From an uncultured Flavihumibacter sp. (GTDB taxonomy: Bacteria; Bacteroidota; Bacteroidia; Chitinophagales; Chitinophagaceae): DNA of 42,752 nucleotides. The stretch spans positions 1-42,752 of the forward strand of contig CAMLRX010000029.1 of assembly GCA_946482545.1 (NCBI GenBank), written 5' to 3'. The notes below the pieces were generated by a model that worked only from the letters and a program-made list of their open reading frames with translations, was not told the DNA's origin and did no database searches. Below are positions 7,509 through 18,148 of the stretch, piece by piece (positions within the stretch are counted from its first letter, which is position 1; each line of letters begins with the position of its first letter). The position numbers and the translations under genes were made by a program.

Positions 7509-10500
7509 ACCAGACGCGCTTTTCAAATACTAACAGCAACTTTGTTGGTTGCTACGGGGTGGGTTTTGTTTCAGCACAGGGCAATGGCCGCACCGTACAG
7601 AGCATTCCAACAACAGGATACCGCCAAAACTGCTGCAGATACGTTGAAGTATCCCCTCCGCGACCGGAAGGGCGATGCTATGACCAATCCGCAACGGAAA
7701 GGTTTCGATTTCAGGGATCCCTCCAACATCGAAAGAACAGTGGAGTATGATCCCAAAACCAATCAGTATTATATCGTTGAAAAGATCGGGACCCGGTATT
7801 ACCGCAATCCCATCGCACTCAGTTTCGATGAGTTCCTCCAACTGAAAGGCAGGATGGATGAGGAAAGCTATTTCCGTCAGCGGGCCGCCACACTTTCCGA
7901 CCTGAACCGGAAACTGGATAAACCCCAGTTGCAGATGCACGAGAGTTTCTTCAACCGGCTCTTCGGCAATGGCAAGGTGGATATCCGCCCGCAAGGGTAT
8001 GTAGACATTATGGCCGGCTACCAGGGACAGAACATCAAGAACCCCACGCTGCCCGAACGCGCCCGCAGGAACGGCGGCTTCGATTTTGACCTGAATGCCA
8101 ACCTCAATGTGATCGGTAATATCGGAGATAAACTCAAGCTGCCCATCAGTTACAATACACAGTCCACTTTCGATTTCGAGAACCAACTGAAACTCGATTA
8201 CGTGGGCCGCGATGACGAGATCGTGAAACGTTTCGAAGCGGGGAACGTAAACTTCTCTTCCAAAGGAACCCTTATTCCGGGCGCCCAATCATTGTTCGGC
8301 GTAAAAACACAGATGCAGTTCGGTAAACTTTTCGTGACCGGCGTACTCGCCAACCAACGCTCTCAAAGAAGTTCGCAAACCACGCAGGGCGGAGCCGCCA
8401 CACAAACTTTCGAGATTAAAGCAGACGAATACGAGGAGAACCGCCACTTCCTCCTGGGCCAGTATTTCCGGAACAACTACAATACCGCCATGAGCAACCT
8501 GCCCGTGGTGAACTCGCAGGTGCAGATCCTCCGTATGGAAGTGTGGGTCACCAACAGGAATGGCGCCACTACCGATACCCGGGATGTGGTGGGCCTGATG
8601 GATATTGGCGAAGCAGATCCTTTTAACGCGAACATCAATTCGCTGACCACTAACCAACTGCCCGATAACAATGCCAACGACCTTTATGGCCGACTGGTGC
8701 AGGATCCTTCCTCCCGGAGTCCGGCACTGGTACAAAGCAGGTTGAATGCTTTCGGATTGAGGCCGGTGGAAGATTTTGAAAAAACTTTCGCCAGGAAACT
8801 CCGCCCCGATGAATATTATTACAATCCGCAGATAGGCTTTATTTCGCTGATTCAGCAGCTCAGGGAAGATGAAGTGCTCGCGGTGGCTTACCAATACCAA
8901 TTCAACGGCCGCGTGATCACGGTAGGGGAGTTCTCCCAGGATGTGCCGCCGGATACCACCAGCACTTTACCCGGCACCTCCAAAGTGCTGTTCCTGAAAT
9001 TGCTGAAAGCTACTTCTCAACGGACTTATCTTCCACTCTGGGACCTGATGATGAAAAACGTATACGCCGTTGGCGCCTACAACCTGCAGCGGGAAGATTT
9101 CAAACTGAATATACTTTACCAGGAACCAAGTTTAGGCGAAAAGCGTTTTCTGCCTGAAGGTGATCTCGCAGGTGTGCCCCTGCTTACCGTGCTGAACCTG
9201 GACCGGCTCAACAACCAGAACGATCCGCAGCCCGATGGGGTGTTCGATTATATAGAAGGGTTTACAGTCGTCACGCAACAAAGCCGCGTGATCTTCCCCT
9301 TACTTGAACCTTTCGGTCGTGACCTCGATTCCATCGCTTTCCGGAACAGTCCGCAGGAACTGAAAGATAAGTATGTCTATTATCCGCTGTACGATACCAT
9401 TAAGTCCATCGCTTCCACTTTTGCCAACCTGAACCGCTATGTGATGCGGGGAACGGCGAAAAGCAGTGGCGGAGATGGTTCTGAAATAAGTCTGAATGCT
9501 TACAACGTGCCGCCGGGTTCCGTTACGATCACGGCAGGCGGACAATTGCTGGTAGAGAATGTGGATTATGTGATCGACTACAGTTTAGGAACGGTAAAGA
9601 TTCTTAACCAAAGTATCATCAACTCCAATGTGCCGGTGGATGTGCAGTTCGAGAACAACGCCAGCTTCGGTTTGCAGCAACGGAACTATATGGGATTACG
9701 GCTGGATTACCTATTCAGCGAAAAATTCACGTTAGGCGCCACGATGGTGCGTTTGGGTGAAAGACCTTTCTTCACCAAAATGCAGATCGGCGAAGATCCC
9801 ATTAAGAATACCATGTATGGCGTAGACTTCAATTACAAATCTGAAATTCCGCGCCTTACCCGTTGGCTGGATAAACTTCCTTTTTACAGCACCAATGCGC
9901 CATCCAGCATCAATGCTTATGGAGAAGCCGCTTACCTGAAACCGGGGCACCCCGCGCAGATCGGGAAAGGAGATGCCGGTCTTGTTTACATCGATGATTT
10001 TGAAGGAACGCGCAACAGCATCGACCTTCGTTTCCCGCTCATCGGCTGGACCCTCGCTTCCACGCCGCAAGGGAATCCATTGTTCCCGGAAGGTGAACTG
10101 AGTAATAACCTGGCCAATGGCCAGAACCGTGCCCGCATTGCCTGGTACAATATTGAACCTACTTTACAAGACCGTCGTGCCATCAACAACCCGCTCCGGG
10201 ATAACGTGAACGAACTTTCCAAACCAGAAACCCGTTCGGTGAACAGCCAGGAGATATTCCCCCAACGAACACCTGATCTGGGCCAGAACCAGTTGGTGAC
10301 CTTCGATATGGCTTATTACCCCATGGATAAAGGTCCCTATAACTTTGATACCCGCCCCGGAAGTCTGGGCCCCGATGGGCGCTTGTCCAACCCGCGCGAC
10401 CGCTGGGGAGGAATCATGCGTGGCCTGGACCAGATCGATTTCGAAACCGGCAACGTGGAATTCATCGAATTCTGGGTACAGGATCCGTATCTCCTGAAAC

Positions 10501-13500
10501 CTGCTGCTACGGGTGGAAAGCTTTTCTTCAACCTCGGAAATATTTCTGAAGATATCCTCCGCGATTCACGCCGCCAGTTCGAAAATGGGCTGAATACGCC
10601 CAACATTCCTTCTCCTTCCGATACTTCTACCGTTTGGGGAAAAGTACCGGCCAACCCGATCCAGGTAACGAACGCGTTCAGCAATGATCCCGCAGACAGA
10701 GAATTCCAGGATGTGGGACTGGATGGATTGACGGACGAGGAAGAACGCGTGAAATTCGCCACCTACCTTGATGCGCTCCGCAGTATATATGGCCCGAATT
10801 CAAGCGTTTACATTGCAGCCTTCAATGACCCGGCAAACGATAACTTCGTCAACTACCGCAATGATAGCTACGATAAAAGTAATACGGGTATTCTTGGCCG
10901 TTACAGCCGGATCAATAGCCCGCAGGGGAACTCGCCTATCGCTTCCAGCGGCGATCAGCTTACAACCGCATTCACATTATATCCAGACCAGGAAGACCTG
11001 AACAGGGACAATACATTGAACGAACTGGAAGAATATTTTGAATACGGTGTGGACATTCAGCCCAACATGCCTGTAGGTTCCAACTTCATTACCGATAAAC
11101 GCCAGGTGAGTGTGCGTTTGCAGAATGGCACCACGAGAAATGAAACCTGGTACCAGTTCCGTATTCCCATTGCGGAGTACCAGAACAAAGTGGGCAATAT
11201 CCCCGACTTCAAATCCATCCGTTTTGTAAGGATGTACCTCACCGGTTTTGAAGATACTGTCGTGCTCCGCTTCGCGAAACTGGACCTCGTGCGCAACCAG
11301 TGGCGGAAGTTTGCTTACCAACTTGATACTGCCGGAAGGTATATCGATATCGATCCCAATTCCACCACCACAATCAATACACTGGCCGTAAACATTGAAG
11401 AGAACGACCGCCGTTCTCCCGTGCCGTACCGCATTCCTCCGGGCATTGAAAGGATGCAGCAACTCAGTAACAACAACGTGAACCTGTTGCAGAATGAGCA
11501 GGCCCTGAGTTTACAGATCTGTAACCTCCAGGAAGGTGAAGCCCGTGGCGTTTTCAAAACCATGAATATGGACTTCCGCCAGTATGGAAAGTTATCTATG
11601 TTTACGCACGCGGAATCTGTGATCGGTCAATTCCCTGTGGGAGATGGTAAACTGAATGCAGTGATCAGGATCGGAACGGATTTCGTGTCGAACTATTACG
11701 AGATTAAAATTCCGTTGGTGATCACACAACCCGGGCAGAGCCTGGATTCACTCGTATGGCCCTCGGCGAACAACCTTGATTTCGACCTGAATCTGCTCAC
11801 CAGTCTGAAAGTGGAACGAAATAATGTGGGCAACTCGCTTCAATACTATCGCCGCGTCATCAACGGGAAGAGTTATGCTATCTACGGAAACCCGAACCTG
11901 GGCGAAGTGCGTGGTATATTCTTAGGGATCGAAAACCCTGATGACAATGGTACCGCGCTTTGTACTGAAGCCTGGTTCAACGAACTGCGCCTTTCGGCTA
12001 TTGATGAAAAAGGCGGTTACGCCGCTTTGGGAAGGGTGGACATTACGCTGGCCGATCTTGGAACCGTTACCATTTCCGGGAACGTAAAAAGCCGTGGCTT
12101 CGGAACATTGGAACAACGCGCCAATGAAAGATCCAGGGAGGATTATTCACAGTTCGATATTGCGACCAATCTTGAACTGGGTAAACTGCTTCCGCAAAAA
12201 GTGGGCGTGTCTATCCCGGTATATGCGGGCGTTACGCGAACCGTTAGTACACCCGAGTACGATCCTTACGACCTGGATATTACATTCAAGGAAAAACTCA
12301 ACAACGCTGCTGCTGCTGATAAAGATTCCATCCGCGATGACGCTATCACGCAGACCACCATTAAGACCGTAAACTTCACGAATGTGAAGAAGCTGAATAC
12401 TTCCGGGAAGCCCTTGAAGATTTACAGTATCGAGAACCTTGATTTTTCTTATTCCTATACCAAAACGGAAAGCAGCAGTCCGCTGATTCAGAACGACGAA
12501 CTCACGCGCCACCGCGGTGGCGTGGGGTATAACTATACCGCACAACCGAAATACTGGGAGCCTTTCAAAAAACTGATCCGATCGCGCTCACCCTGGTTCA
12601 ACCTGCTGAAAGATTTTAACCTGAATCCGGCGCCCTCGCTGCTTGGCTTCCGTGCCGATGTGAACCGCCAGTTCGGGGCGATACGTCCGAGAAACGTGGG
12701 CGGCGGCAACTACCAGATTCCCGAGACCTACGATAAATACTTTGTTTTCGACCGCATCTACAACCTGCGCTGGGATGTCTCGCGTGCGCTGAACCTCGAT
12801 TTCTCCGCTACCAACAACGCACGGATCGACGAACCGGTTGGAAGGATCAATACCAAAGAAAAACAGGATTCTGTTAGAAAGAATTTCCTGAAAGGCGGTA
12901 GGAATACACTGTACCGCCAGAGCGCCAAAGTGGCGTACACGCTACCTACAAGTAAACTGCCCATACTTGACTGGACCTCGGTTAAAGTTGGATATGCTGC
13001 AGGATACAACTGGATTGGCGCTTCCAGGCTGGCAATAGCCCTGGGCAATACCATTGAAAACAGCCAGCAACGCAACATCACCGGGGAATTCGATTTCACT
13101 ATGTTGTACAACAAATCGAGGTTCCTGCGTGCCCTGGAAGGTGAACGCGTTAAACAGGATAAAAAAGCAGGCGATAAAAAAGACAGTACAGCCAACAAGA
13201 ATACAGGCCGCGATCCCAACGCGCCCGTTGAAATGAGCGGCTTTGTGCGCGGCATCGGAAAAGTGCTTACCTCACTGAAACGGGTAAGCGTTACCTACGA
13301 TGAAACGTACAATACCAGGTTGCCTGGTTATACCGACAGCACCGAATTCCTTGGTCAGAACTGGGCCACTATGTCGCCCGGATTCGATTTTATATTCGGA
13401 AGGCAACCCGATACTTCTTATATCAACGATTTCGCCCGCAAAGGAAGACTGACCCGTGATCCGAATTTCAACCTGCTGATCCAACAGAGTTTCACGCAGC

Positions 13501-14669
13501 AATTGAATGTGATCGCGCAGTTGCAGCCCGTGCGTGACCTTACTATTGACCTGAACCTGAACAAGCAGTTTAATAAATCGTACTCTGAACTGTACAAGGA
13601 TACCACCGGTTCCAGCGGGTTCTCCAGGTTGAGTCCATATACCGCGGGGGGCTTCAGCATCAGTTATATTTCTTACCAGACCTTGTTCACGCCTTTTAAG
13701 GTGAATGAAATTTCTGAAACCTTCCGCCAGTTCGAAGCGAACAGGGTTATTCTCTCTCAGAGACTCGGTGCGAAGAATGGTTACAGTGGCGGACAGGGTG
13801 CTGACGGATATTATGAAGGCTATGGAAAATACGCGCAGGATGTACTGATCCCGGCCTTCCTGGCGGCATACACCAATAAAGATCCGAATAGTATTGAACT
13901 GATAGAGCAATCCAACCCGAACATCAAATCGAATCCTTTCAAAAAGATATTGCCCAAACCAAACTGGACCATTACTTACAACGGACTTTCCAGGGTGAAA
14001 GCGCTGGAAAAAACATTCACCAACGTAACCTTAAAACATGCGTACAACAGCACGCTGAGCATGAACAGCTATACATCAGCGTTACTGTACACAGATCCGT
14101 TCGGACTGGGAATGCCCGGCTTTATCGATTCCATCTCAGGCAACTTCGTACCCTATTTTCTTGTGCCGAACGTGACCATCAGCGAAAGGTTTGAGCCGTT
14201 TATTGATGTGGACCTTCAATTCACCAATCAGCTGACCACACGTTTTGAATACCGCAAAAGCAGAACGCTGAGCCTGAGTTTGATCGATTACCAACTGAGT
14301 GAGAACCGTACCACGGAATACACGATTGGCGCGGGCTGGCGCAAAAGAGGTTTCCCGCTTCCGTTCCGCGTGAAACTCCCGGGGCAGAAAGAAGCATCCA
14401 AAAAACTCGATAACGATATCAATTTCCGGCTCGACCTCAGCTGGCGCGATGATGCCACCGCGAACAGCAGGCTCGACCTGAACAGCGCATTGCCCACTTC
14501 AGGACAACGGATCGTTACCATTTCTCCGTCGATCGATTATGTATTGAACAACCGTGTGAACGTGAAGCTGTTCTTCGATCAGCGGCGCGTGGAACCGAAA
14601 GTGTCCACTTCGGCCCCCATCACCACAACACGCGCGGGATTACAGGTGCGGGTATCGCTTGCCCAATAG
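7506..14669 (+). CDS. sprA: T9SS outer-membrane translocon SprA/Sov
   Basis: SprA (Sov in Porphyromonas) is the very large beta-barrel that forms the outer-membrane channel of the type IX secretion system. The protein is about 2387 residues, matching the roughly 2400-2500 residues of known SprA/Sov. It has an N-terminal signal peptide (TRRAFQILTATLL, then AMAA), a beta-rich body full of aromatic/polar alternation, and a strand-like end before a final LAQ. Start choice: ATG codons at 7371 and 7422 lie inside ruvA and give unlikely leaders. TTG at 7506, 31 nt after the ruvA stop, puts two Arg directly before the hydrophobic core, so I prefer it. No frameshift or stop interrupts the frame. It converges on an operon that ends its two largest genes with type B T9SS signals, which are probable substrates. 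Confidence 0.93.
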   Translation: MTRRAFQILTATLLVATGWVLFQHRAMAAPYRAFQQQDTAKTAADTLKYPLRDRKGDAMTNPQRKGFDFRDPSNIERTVEYDPKTNQYYIVEKIGTRYYRNPIALSFDEFLQLKGRMDEESYFRQRAATLSDLNRKLDKPQLQMHESFFNRLFGNGKVDIRPQGYVDIMAGYQGQNIKNPTLPERARRNGGFDFDLNANLNVIGNIGDKLKLPISYNTQSTFDFENQLKLDYVGRDDEIVKRFEAGNVNFSSKGTLIPGAQSLFGVKTQMQFGKLFVTGVLANQRSQRSSQTTQGGAATQTFEIKADEYEENRHFLLGQYFRNNYNTAMSNLPVVNSQVQILRMEVWVTNRNGATTDTRDVVGLMDIGEADPFNANINSLTTNQLPDNNANDLYGRLVQDPSSRSPALVQSRLNAFGLRPVEDFEKTFARKLRPDEYYYNPQIGFISLIQQLREDEVLAVAYQYQFNGRVITVGEFSQDVPPDTTSTLPGTSKVLFLKLLKATSQRTYLPLWDLMMKNVYAVGAYNLQREDFKLNILYQEPSLGEKRFLPEGDLAGVPLLTVLNLDRLNNQNDPQPDGVFDYIEGFTVVTQQSRVIFPLLEPFGRDLDSIAFRNSPQELKDKYVYYPLYDTIKSIASTFANLNRYVMRGTAKSSGGDGSEISLNAYNVPPGSVTITAGGQLLVENVDYVIDYSLGTVKILNQSIINSNVPVDVQFENNASFGLQQRNYMGLRLDYLFSEKFTLGATMVRLGERPFFTKMQIGEDPIKNTMYGVDFNYKSEIPRLTRWLDKLPFYSTNAPSSINAYGEAAYLKPGHPAQIGKGDAGLVYIDDFEGTRNSIDLRFPLIGWTLASTPQGNPLFPEGELSNNLANGQNRARIAWYNIEPTLQDRRAINNPLRDNVNELSKPETRSVNSQEIFPQRTPDLGQNQLVTFDMAYYPMDKGPYNFDTRPGSLGPDGRLSNPRDRWGGIMRGLDQIDFETGNVEFIEFWVQDPYLLKPAATGGKLFFNLGNISEDILRDSRRQFENGLNTPNIPSPSDTSTVWGKVPANPIQVTNAFSNDPADREFQDVGLDGLTDEEERVKFATYLDALRSIYGPNSSVYIAAFNDPANDNFVNYRNDSYDKSNTGILGRYSRINSPQGNSPIASSGDQLTTAFTLYPDQEDLNRDNTLNELEEYFEYGVDIQPNMPVGSNFITDKRQVSVRLQNGTTRNETWYQFRIPIAEYQNKVGNIPDFKSIRFVRMYLTGFEDTVVLRFAKLDLVRNQWRKFAYQLDTAGRYIDIDPNSTTTINTLAVNIEENDRRSPVPYRIPPGIERMQQLSNNNVNLLQNEQALSLQICNLQEGEARGVFKTMNMDFRQYGKLSMFTHAESVIGQFPVGDGKLNAVIRIGTDFVSNYYEIKIPLVITQPGQSLDSLVWPSANNLDFDLNLLTSLKVERNNVGNSLQYYRRVINGKSYAIYGNPNLGEVRGIFLGIENPDDNGTALCTEAWFNELRLSAIDEKGGYAALGRVDITLADLGTVTISGNVKSRGFGTLEQRANERSREDYSQFDIATNLELGKLLPQKVGVSIPVYAGVTRTVSTPEYDPYDLDITFKEKLNNAAAADKDSIRDDAITQTTIKTVNFTNVKKLNTSGKPLKIYSIENLDFSYSYTKTESSSPLIQNDELTRHRGGVGYNYTAQPKYWEPFKKLIRSRSPWFNLLKDFNLNPAPSLLGFRADVNRQFGAIRPRNVGGGNYQIPETYDKYFVFDRIYNLRWDVSRALNLDFSATNNARIDEPVGRINTKEKQDSVRKNFLKGGRNTLYRQSAKVAYTLPTSKLPILDWTSVKVGYAAGYNWIGASRLAIALGNTIENSQQRNITGEFDFTMLYNKSRFLRALEGERVKQDKKAGDKKDSTANKNTGRDPNAPVEMSGFVRGIGKVLTSLKRVSVTYDETYNTRLPGYTDSTEFLGQNWATMSPGFDFIFGRQPDTSYINDFARKGRLTRDPNFNLLIQQSFTQQLNVIAQLQPVRDLTIDLNLNKQFNKSYSELYKDTTGSSGFSRLSPYTAGGFSISYISYQTLFTPFKVNEISETFRQFEANRVILSQRLGAKNGYSGGQGADGYYEGYGKYAQDVLIPAFLAAYTNKDPNSIELIEQSNPNIKSNPFKKILPKPNWTITYNGLSRVKALEKTFTNVTLKHAYNSTLSMNSYTSALLYTDPFGLGMPGFIDSISGNFVPYFLVPNVTISERFEPFIDVDLQFTNQLTTRFEYRKSRTLSLSLIDYQLSENRTTEYTIGAGWRKRGFPLPFRVKLPGQKEASKKLDNDINFRLDLSWRDDATANSRLDLNSALPTSGQRIVTISPSIDYVLNNRVNVKLFFDQRRVEPKVSTSAPITTTRAGLQVRVSLAQ

Positions 14670-14677
14670 GCTGCATG

Positions 14678-15436
14678 TCACTTTTTGAAAGTATGCACTG
14701 AATTGGCCTGGGCTGTTGGCGTAACCACCAGGTCGTTGATGCACACGTGCGGGGGGAGCGAAATGGTATAGAAAACAATATCGGCGATGTCTTCTCCCCG
14801 CAGCGGTTCATACCCTTTGTATACGGCATCGGCCATGGCCCGATCGCCTTTGAAACGGACGAGGGAAAACTCGGTTTCCGCTGCTCCCGGATGAATGGCC
14901 GTTACTTTGATGCCATGCGCCAGGAGATCGATGCGCATTCCTTTGGAGATGGCGTCTACCGCATGTTTCGTGGCACAATACACATTTCCTTTTTCGTAAA
15001 CTTCTTTCCCGGCGATGGAACCGATGTTGATGATGTGGCCGGTATTTCCCGCGATCATCAGTGGTATTACGGCCTTGGATATGTATAGCAGTCCTTTCAG
15101 GTTGGTGTCTATCATCGCCTCCCAGTCGTCAAGCGAAGCGTCTTCAAAGTGGTCTCTTCCGGCAGCAAGTCCGGCATTGTTCACCAGCACATCAATTTTT
15201 TTCCAGGCATCGGGCAGCGTTTCTACCGCGGAAAAATTCGCGGCTTTATCACGGATATCATAGCACAATGCCAGTGTTTCCGCGTCATATTGCTGCTTTA
15301 GTTCAGCACAAAGCTCATCGAGTCTTTCTTTTCTTCTTCCGGTAACGATTATTTTCCATCCTTTGGCGGCGAATTTAGTGGCGATGGCTTTTCCGAAACC
15401 GGCGGTGGCTCCGGTCACAAGTATGGTTTGCTGCAT
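14678..15436 (-). CDS. short-chain dehydrogenase/reductase (YdfG-like)
   Basis: A 252-residue NAD(P)-dependent oxidoreductase of the classical SDR family. The cofactor motif is TGATAGFG (residues 8-15), followed by the Arg-rich TGRRKERLD that favours NADP. NNAG is at 86-89, and the catalytic residues are Ser140, Tyr153 and Lys157 (YCATK). The overall pattern, including PGAAETEFSLVRFKGD, resembles E. coli YdfG-type 3-hydroxy acid dehydrogenases. The true substrate is unknown. It is the last gene of the minus-strand run from lnt, 25 nt after the preceding gene. Its stop is only 8 nt from the sprA stop. Confidence 0.88.
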   Translation of the reverse strand: MQQTILVTGATAGFGKAIATKFAAKGWKIIVTGRRKERLDELCAELKQQYDAETLALCYDIRDKAANFSAVETLPDAWKKIDVLVNNAGLAAGRDHFEDASLDDWEAMIDTNLKGLLYISKAVIPLMIAGNTGHIINIGSIAGKEVYEKGNVYCATKHAVDAISKGMRIDLLAHGIKVTAIHPGAAETEFSLVRFKGDRAMADAVYKGYEPLRGEDIADIVFYTISLPPHVCINDLVVTPTAQANSVHTFKK

Positions 15437-15461
15437 AATTCAATCTTTCGCCAATAATACG

Positions 15462-18056
15462 TCATCTTACCAAAACTACCGTTCCCTTCCTGAGCATGGG
15501 GTTGCCCATGTAGTCTGTCCCGGCGGCCATCCAAACGAATCCTTCCGCGGATTGCGGTTTGCCGTTCACCATTCCGTCCCATCCCTTTGTAGGATCGCTG
15601 GTGCCGAATACCTGTTGTCCCCAGCGGTTGTAAACGCGGAAATAATCAAATTTCATAATACCCACGGGGATGGCTTTCAACACATCGTTGTGTCCATCGG
15701 CGTTAGGCGTGAATGCATTGGGAACGAAGATGTCCGGGCCGGTCTTAAATACTTTTACATTCAACGTGTCATAAGCATAACATCCAAAGGGAGTGATCAC
15801 TTTCAGCGAATAAGACGCATCTTCTGTAAGCAGGGCGAGGGGGCGTTGGGAGAAAGGATCGTTTAACCCTATGGGAGGTGTCCATTCATACAGTTCACCA
15901 CCGGAAGCATTCAACTGGAGCGGTTGATTGCTTACAACAAGCGTATCGTTTCCGGCGAAGGCCATCACTTCCGGCATCACGTTCACAACAGTCGTGTCCC
16001 TGAATGGTTTGGGGCATCCTACGGTATCCGTAACCGTTAGTATATACGATGTGGTGACTTTGGGACTTGCTACCGGGTTCATACTTCGGGTATTCGATAA
16101 CGTTGGCAAAGGCGACCAGTTGAAGAAAGCGCCGGTATAGGATCCGATGAGTATGGCTGAAGAATCCAGACAGATGATGTGATCCGGGCCCGCGTTGGCT
16201 TCGGGGTAAGGCACTACGTTCACGGTAACCGAACTGGTGGCAGAACATTTTCCGATCGTACCTTCCACAGTAAAGGTGGTGGATGCTGTCGGCGCTACTT
16301 TGGGGTTTTTCAACCGGTTGTTGTTCAGCAGCCCGTCCGGCGTCCAGGTAAAGCCGAGCGCGTCACCAGAAGGACGCAACGTAATGCTATCTGTCTGGCA
16401 GATGGTGGTATCCCTTCCTGCATCAATCGTAACGAAGGAGCGGGTGTCCACAAACACCGAATCAATGTTTTCACAACCCGGAACGGTCACCAGGTTCACA
16501 TAATATTTTGTGGGCACATCCGGACTCACGAGCGGGGAGGGGCCGGTAGTAGAACTGATCATATAGTTCGGGCTCCAGGTGAAAGTGCCAATGCCGCTTG
16601 CGTTCAACTGCAAAGTGTCTATGGTACAAATAAGGGTATCGTTGGTGAGTTCGATTGGCGGCTTCAGTAAAACGTTCACATTACTCGAAATTGTATCCCT
16701 GCATCCTTTACTGGTGCCAACGATCATGGTAACCAATCGTGTGCCCACACTGCCATAGGTATAGGTTGGATTACGCGTATTGCTGGTATCTGCCAGGGTA
16801 TTTATATCTCCGAAATCCCAATGTGTGTAGTTGACGGTGCCATACCTTGTTGTTGTGGTATCTTCAAAACTAATGGGCACAGTGGCGCAGGACTCAAAGA
16901 AGCGGAAACCCGGGCGGAAGCCGGGATACACCCTAACGGTGGTGGTAGTAACATCGGAGCAATCCTGTCCGGGGTTGGTGGTAAGGGTAATTGTATATGT
17001 TCCCGTATCAGGGAAAGTGAAGGTAGGGTTCATTTCATTAGAAACATCCGTGTTGGTGCCTTCTACGCCGAAATCCCACTGCTGGGCATTGATAAGTGGA
17101 CTGCTGTTTCTGTTTCTCGGACTGAAAGTGAATGATTCGCACAACTGGTATTCCGGGTAAAGAATAGCATCTGTGGTTAGACAACCGGCCACGGCCACCT
17201 GGATGTCCTTTCTGTTCACATTGATCAGTCTGCCGTTGCGGTATTCCGAAGCGCAAACGGTAAGTACATAAATCCCGGCATAGGGAGCGGTGCCACTTAC
17301 GAGGCCCGTATTAGGATTTATGCTCACGGTTAAACCCATGGGAGACCCGCCGCTGTATCCGGGAGAATAAGGAACACTGTTGTAAGGCGGGGCATCGGGC
17401 GTGGAGGGCGAAGGTGAATTCATGCTTCCGCCCATGTACGCTTCGCAAAATTCATAGGTCACCACATCTCCCTGGTCGGGATCAGCGGCGCCGAAATCAT
17501 ATTCAAAATAGGAGTTGGCACAGATCAGGACATCATCTTTTCCCTTAAAACGTGCGCTGTTGTTGGCAGGGGCGGTTGGCTCGCTTAAAGAGCCTGGTAT
17601 CGTGGCGAGATAGGTAACCCCCATGCTGGAAGAATTGAGCACATTCTCAATGCCACCCACGCGGCAGCAGCGCTGGAAAGAAATGGTATAGCCGGCAGCG
17701 GAGGAAGGAAGATTTATTTCCGTTACATAGTAGCCTACTTCATAGCACAATTGTGGAGGATTACTGATGCAGGGACTGATTGAACCCAGCGTAACCTGTT
17801 CTATGGTGGAGCGGTTAACGGATTCTGTTCTCACCAAACTATTGGTACCATTGGAGAATACGCCAAACTGCACAGTAAGATCAAGTTGAGCGCCGGAAGA
17901 ATAACAATCTCTGTAAAGTTTAAGCGTTACCCTGTAGTTGTGTCCGTTGCCAGATGAACCGAGGTATTCATAAAACATCTCACCTCCGGTGATATGGCGG
18001 GACATCACAGGGTAGCCGGCAGCAAAAAGAAGCACAAAGATCAAGAGTTTTCTCAC
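15462..18056 (-). CDS. T9SS type B secreted protein with PKD domains (gliding motility-associated C-terminal domain), paralogue 2
   Basis: An 864-residue exported protein. Signal peptide residues 1-19. The N-terminal domain (about 21-290) begins HITGGEMFYEYLG and has a conserved cysteine pattern (YRDC, LCYEVG, RCCR, FCEAY). Two PKD-like domains follow, with WDFG at 327-330 and 413-416, then repeated Ig-like Cys-containing modules. The last 90 residues (from 775, DIFVPNAFTPNADGHND) form the gliding-motility-associated C-terminal domain, the type B signal for T9SS export. The start is GTG, fitting the signal peptide. It lies 92 nt after a close paralogue and is probably cotranscribed with it. 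The domains suggest a surface adhesin or matrix protein; binding target unknown. Confidence 0.9.
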   Translation of the reverse strand: MRKLLIFVLLFAAGYPVMSRHITGGEMFYEYLGSSGNGHNYRVTLKLYRDCYSSGAQLDLTVQFGVFSNGTNSLVRTESVNRSTIEQVTLGSISPCISNPPQLCYEVGYYVTEINLPSSAAGYTISFQRCCRVGGIENVLNSSSMGVTYLATIPGSLSEPTAPANNSARFKGKDDVLICANSYFEYDFGAADPDQGDVVTYEFCEAYMGGSMNSPSPSTPDAPPYNSVPYSPGYSGGSPMGLTVSINPNTGLVSGTAPYAGIYVLTVCASEYRNGRLINVNRKDIQVAVAGCLTTDAILYPEYQLCESFTFSPRNRNSSPLINAQQWDFGVEGTNTDVSNEMNPTFTFPDTGTYTITLTTNPGQDCSDVTTTTVRVYPGFRPGFRFFESCATVPISFEDTTTTRYGTVNYTHWDFGDINTLADTSNTRNPTYTYGSVGTRLVTMIVGTSKGCRDTISSNVNVLLKPPIELTNDTLICTIDTLQLNASGIGTFTWSPNYMISSTTGPSPLVSPDVPTKYYVNLVTVPGCENIDSVFVDTRSFVTIDAGRDTTICQTDSITLRPSGDALGFTWTPDGLLNNNRLKNPKVAPTASTTFTVEGTIGKCSATSSVTVNVVPYPEANAGPDHIICLDSSAILIGSYTGAFFNWSPLPTLSNTRSMNPVASPKVTTSYILTVTDTVGCPKPFRDTTVVNVMPEVMAFAGNDTLVVSNQPLQLNASGGELYEWTPPIGLNDPFSQRPLALLTEDASYSLKVITPFGCYAYDTLNVKVFKTGPDIFVPNAFTPNADGHNDVLKAIPVGIMKFDYFRVYNRWGQQVFGTSDPTKGWDGMVNGKPQSAEGFVWMAAGTDYMGNPMLRKGTVVLVR

Positions 18057-18148
18057 CGTCCTTTGTTTTTGGGCTGGTTGTCAAAAACGGGGTCAAAGGA
18101 ACTGGGTTTCTGCTCTGAATTTACAATTTTAATCCGGAAAATAAAATG

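Noticed and set aside
7530..8288. 252-codon antisense open frame over sprA
   Set aside because: Covers a certain gene region, with no recognisable family.
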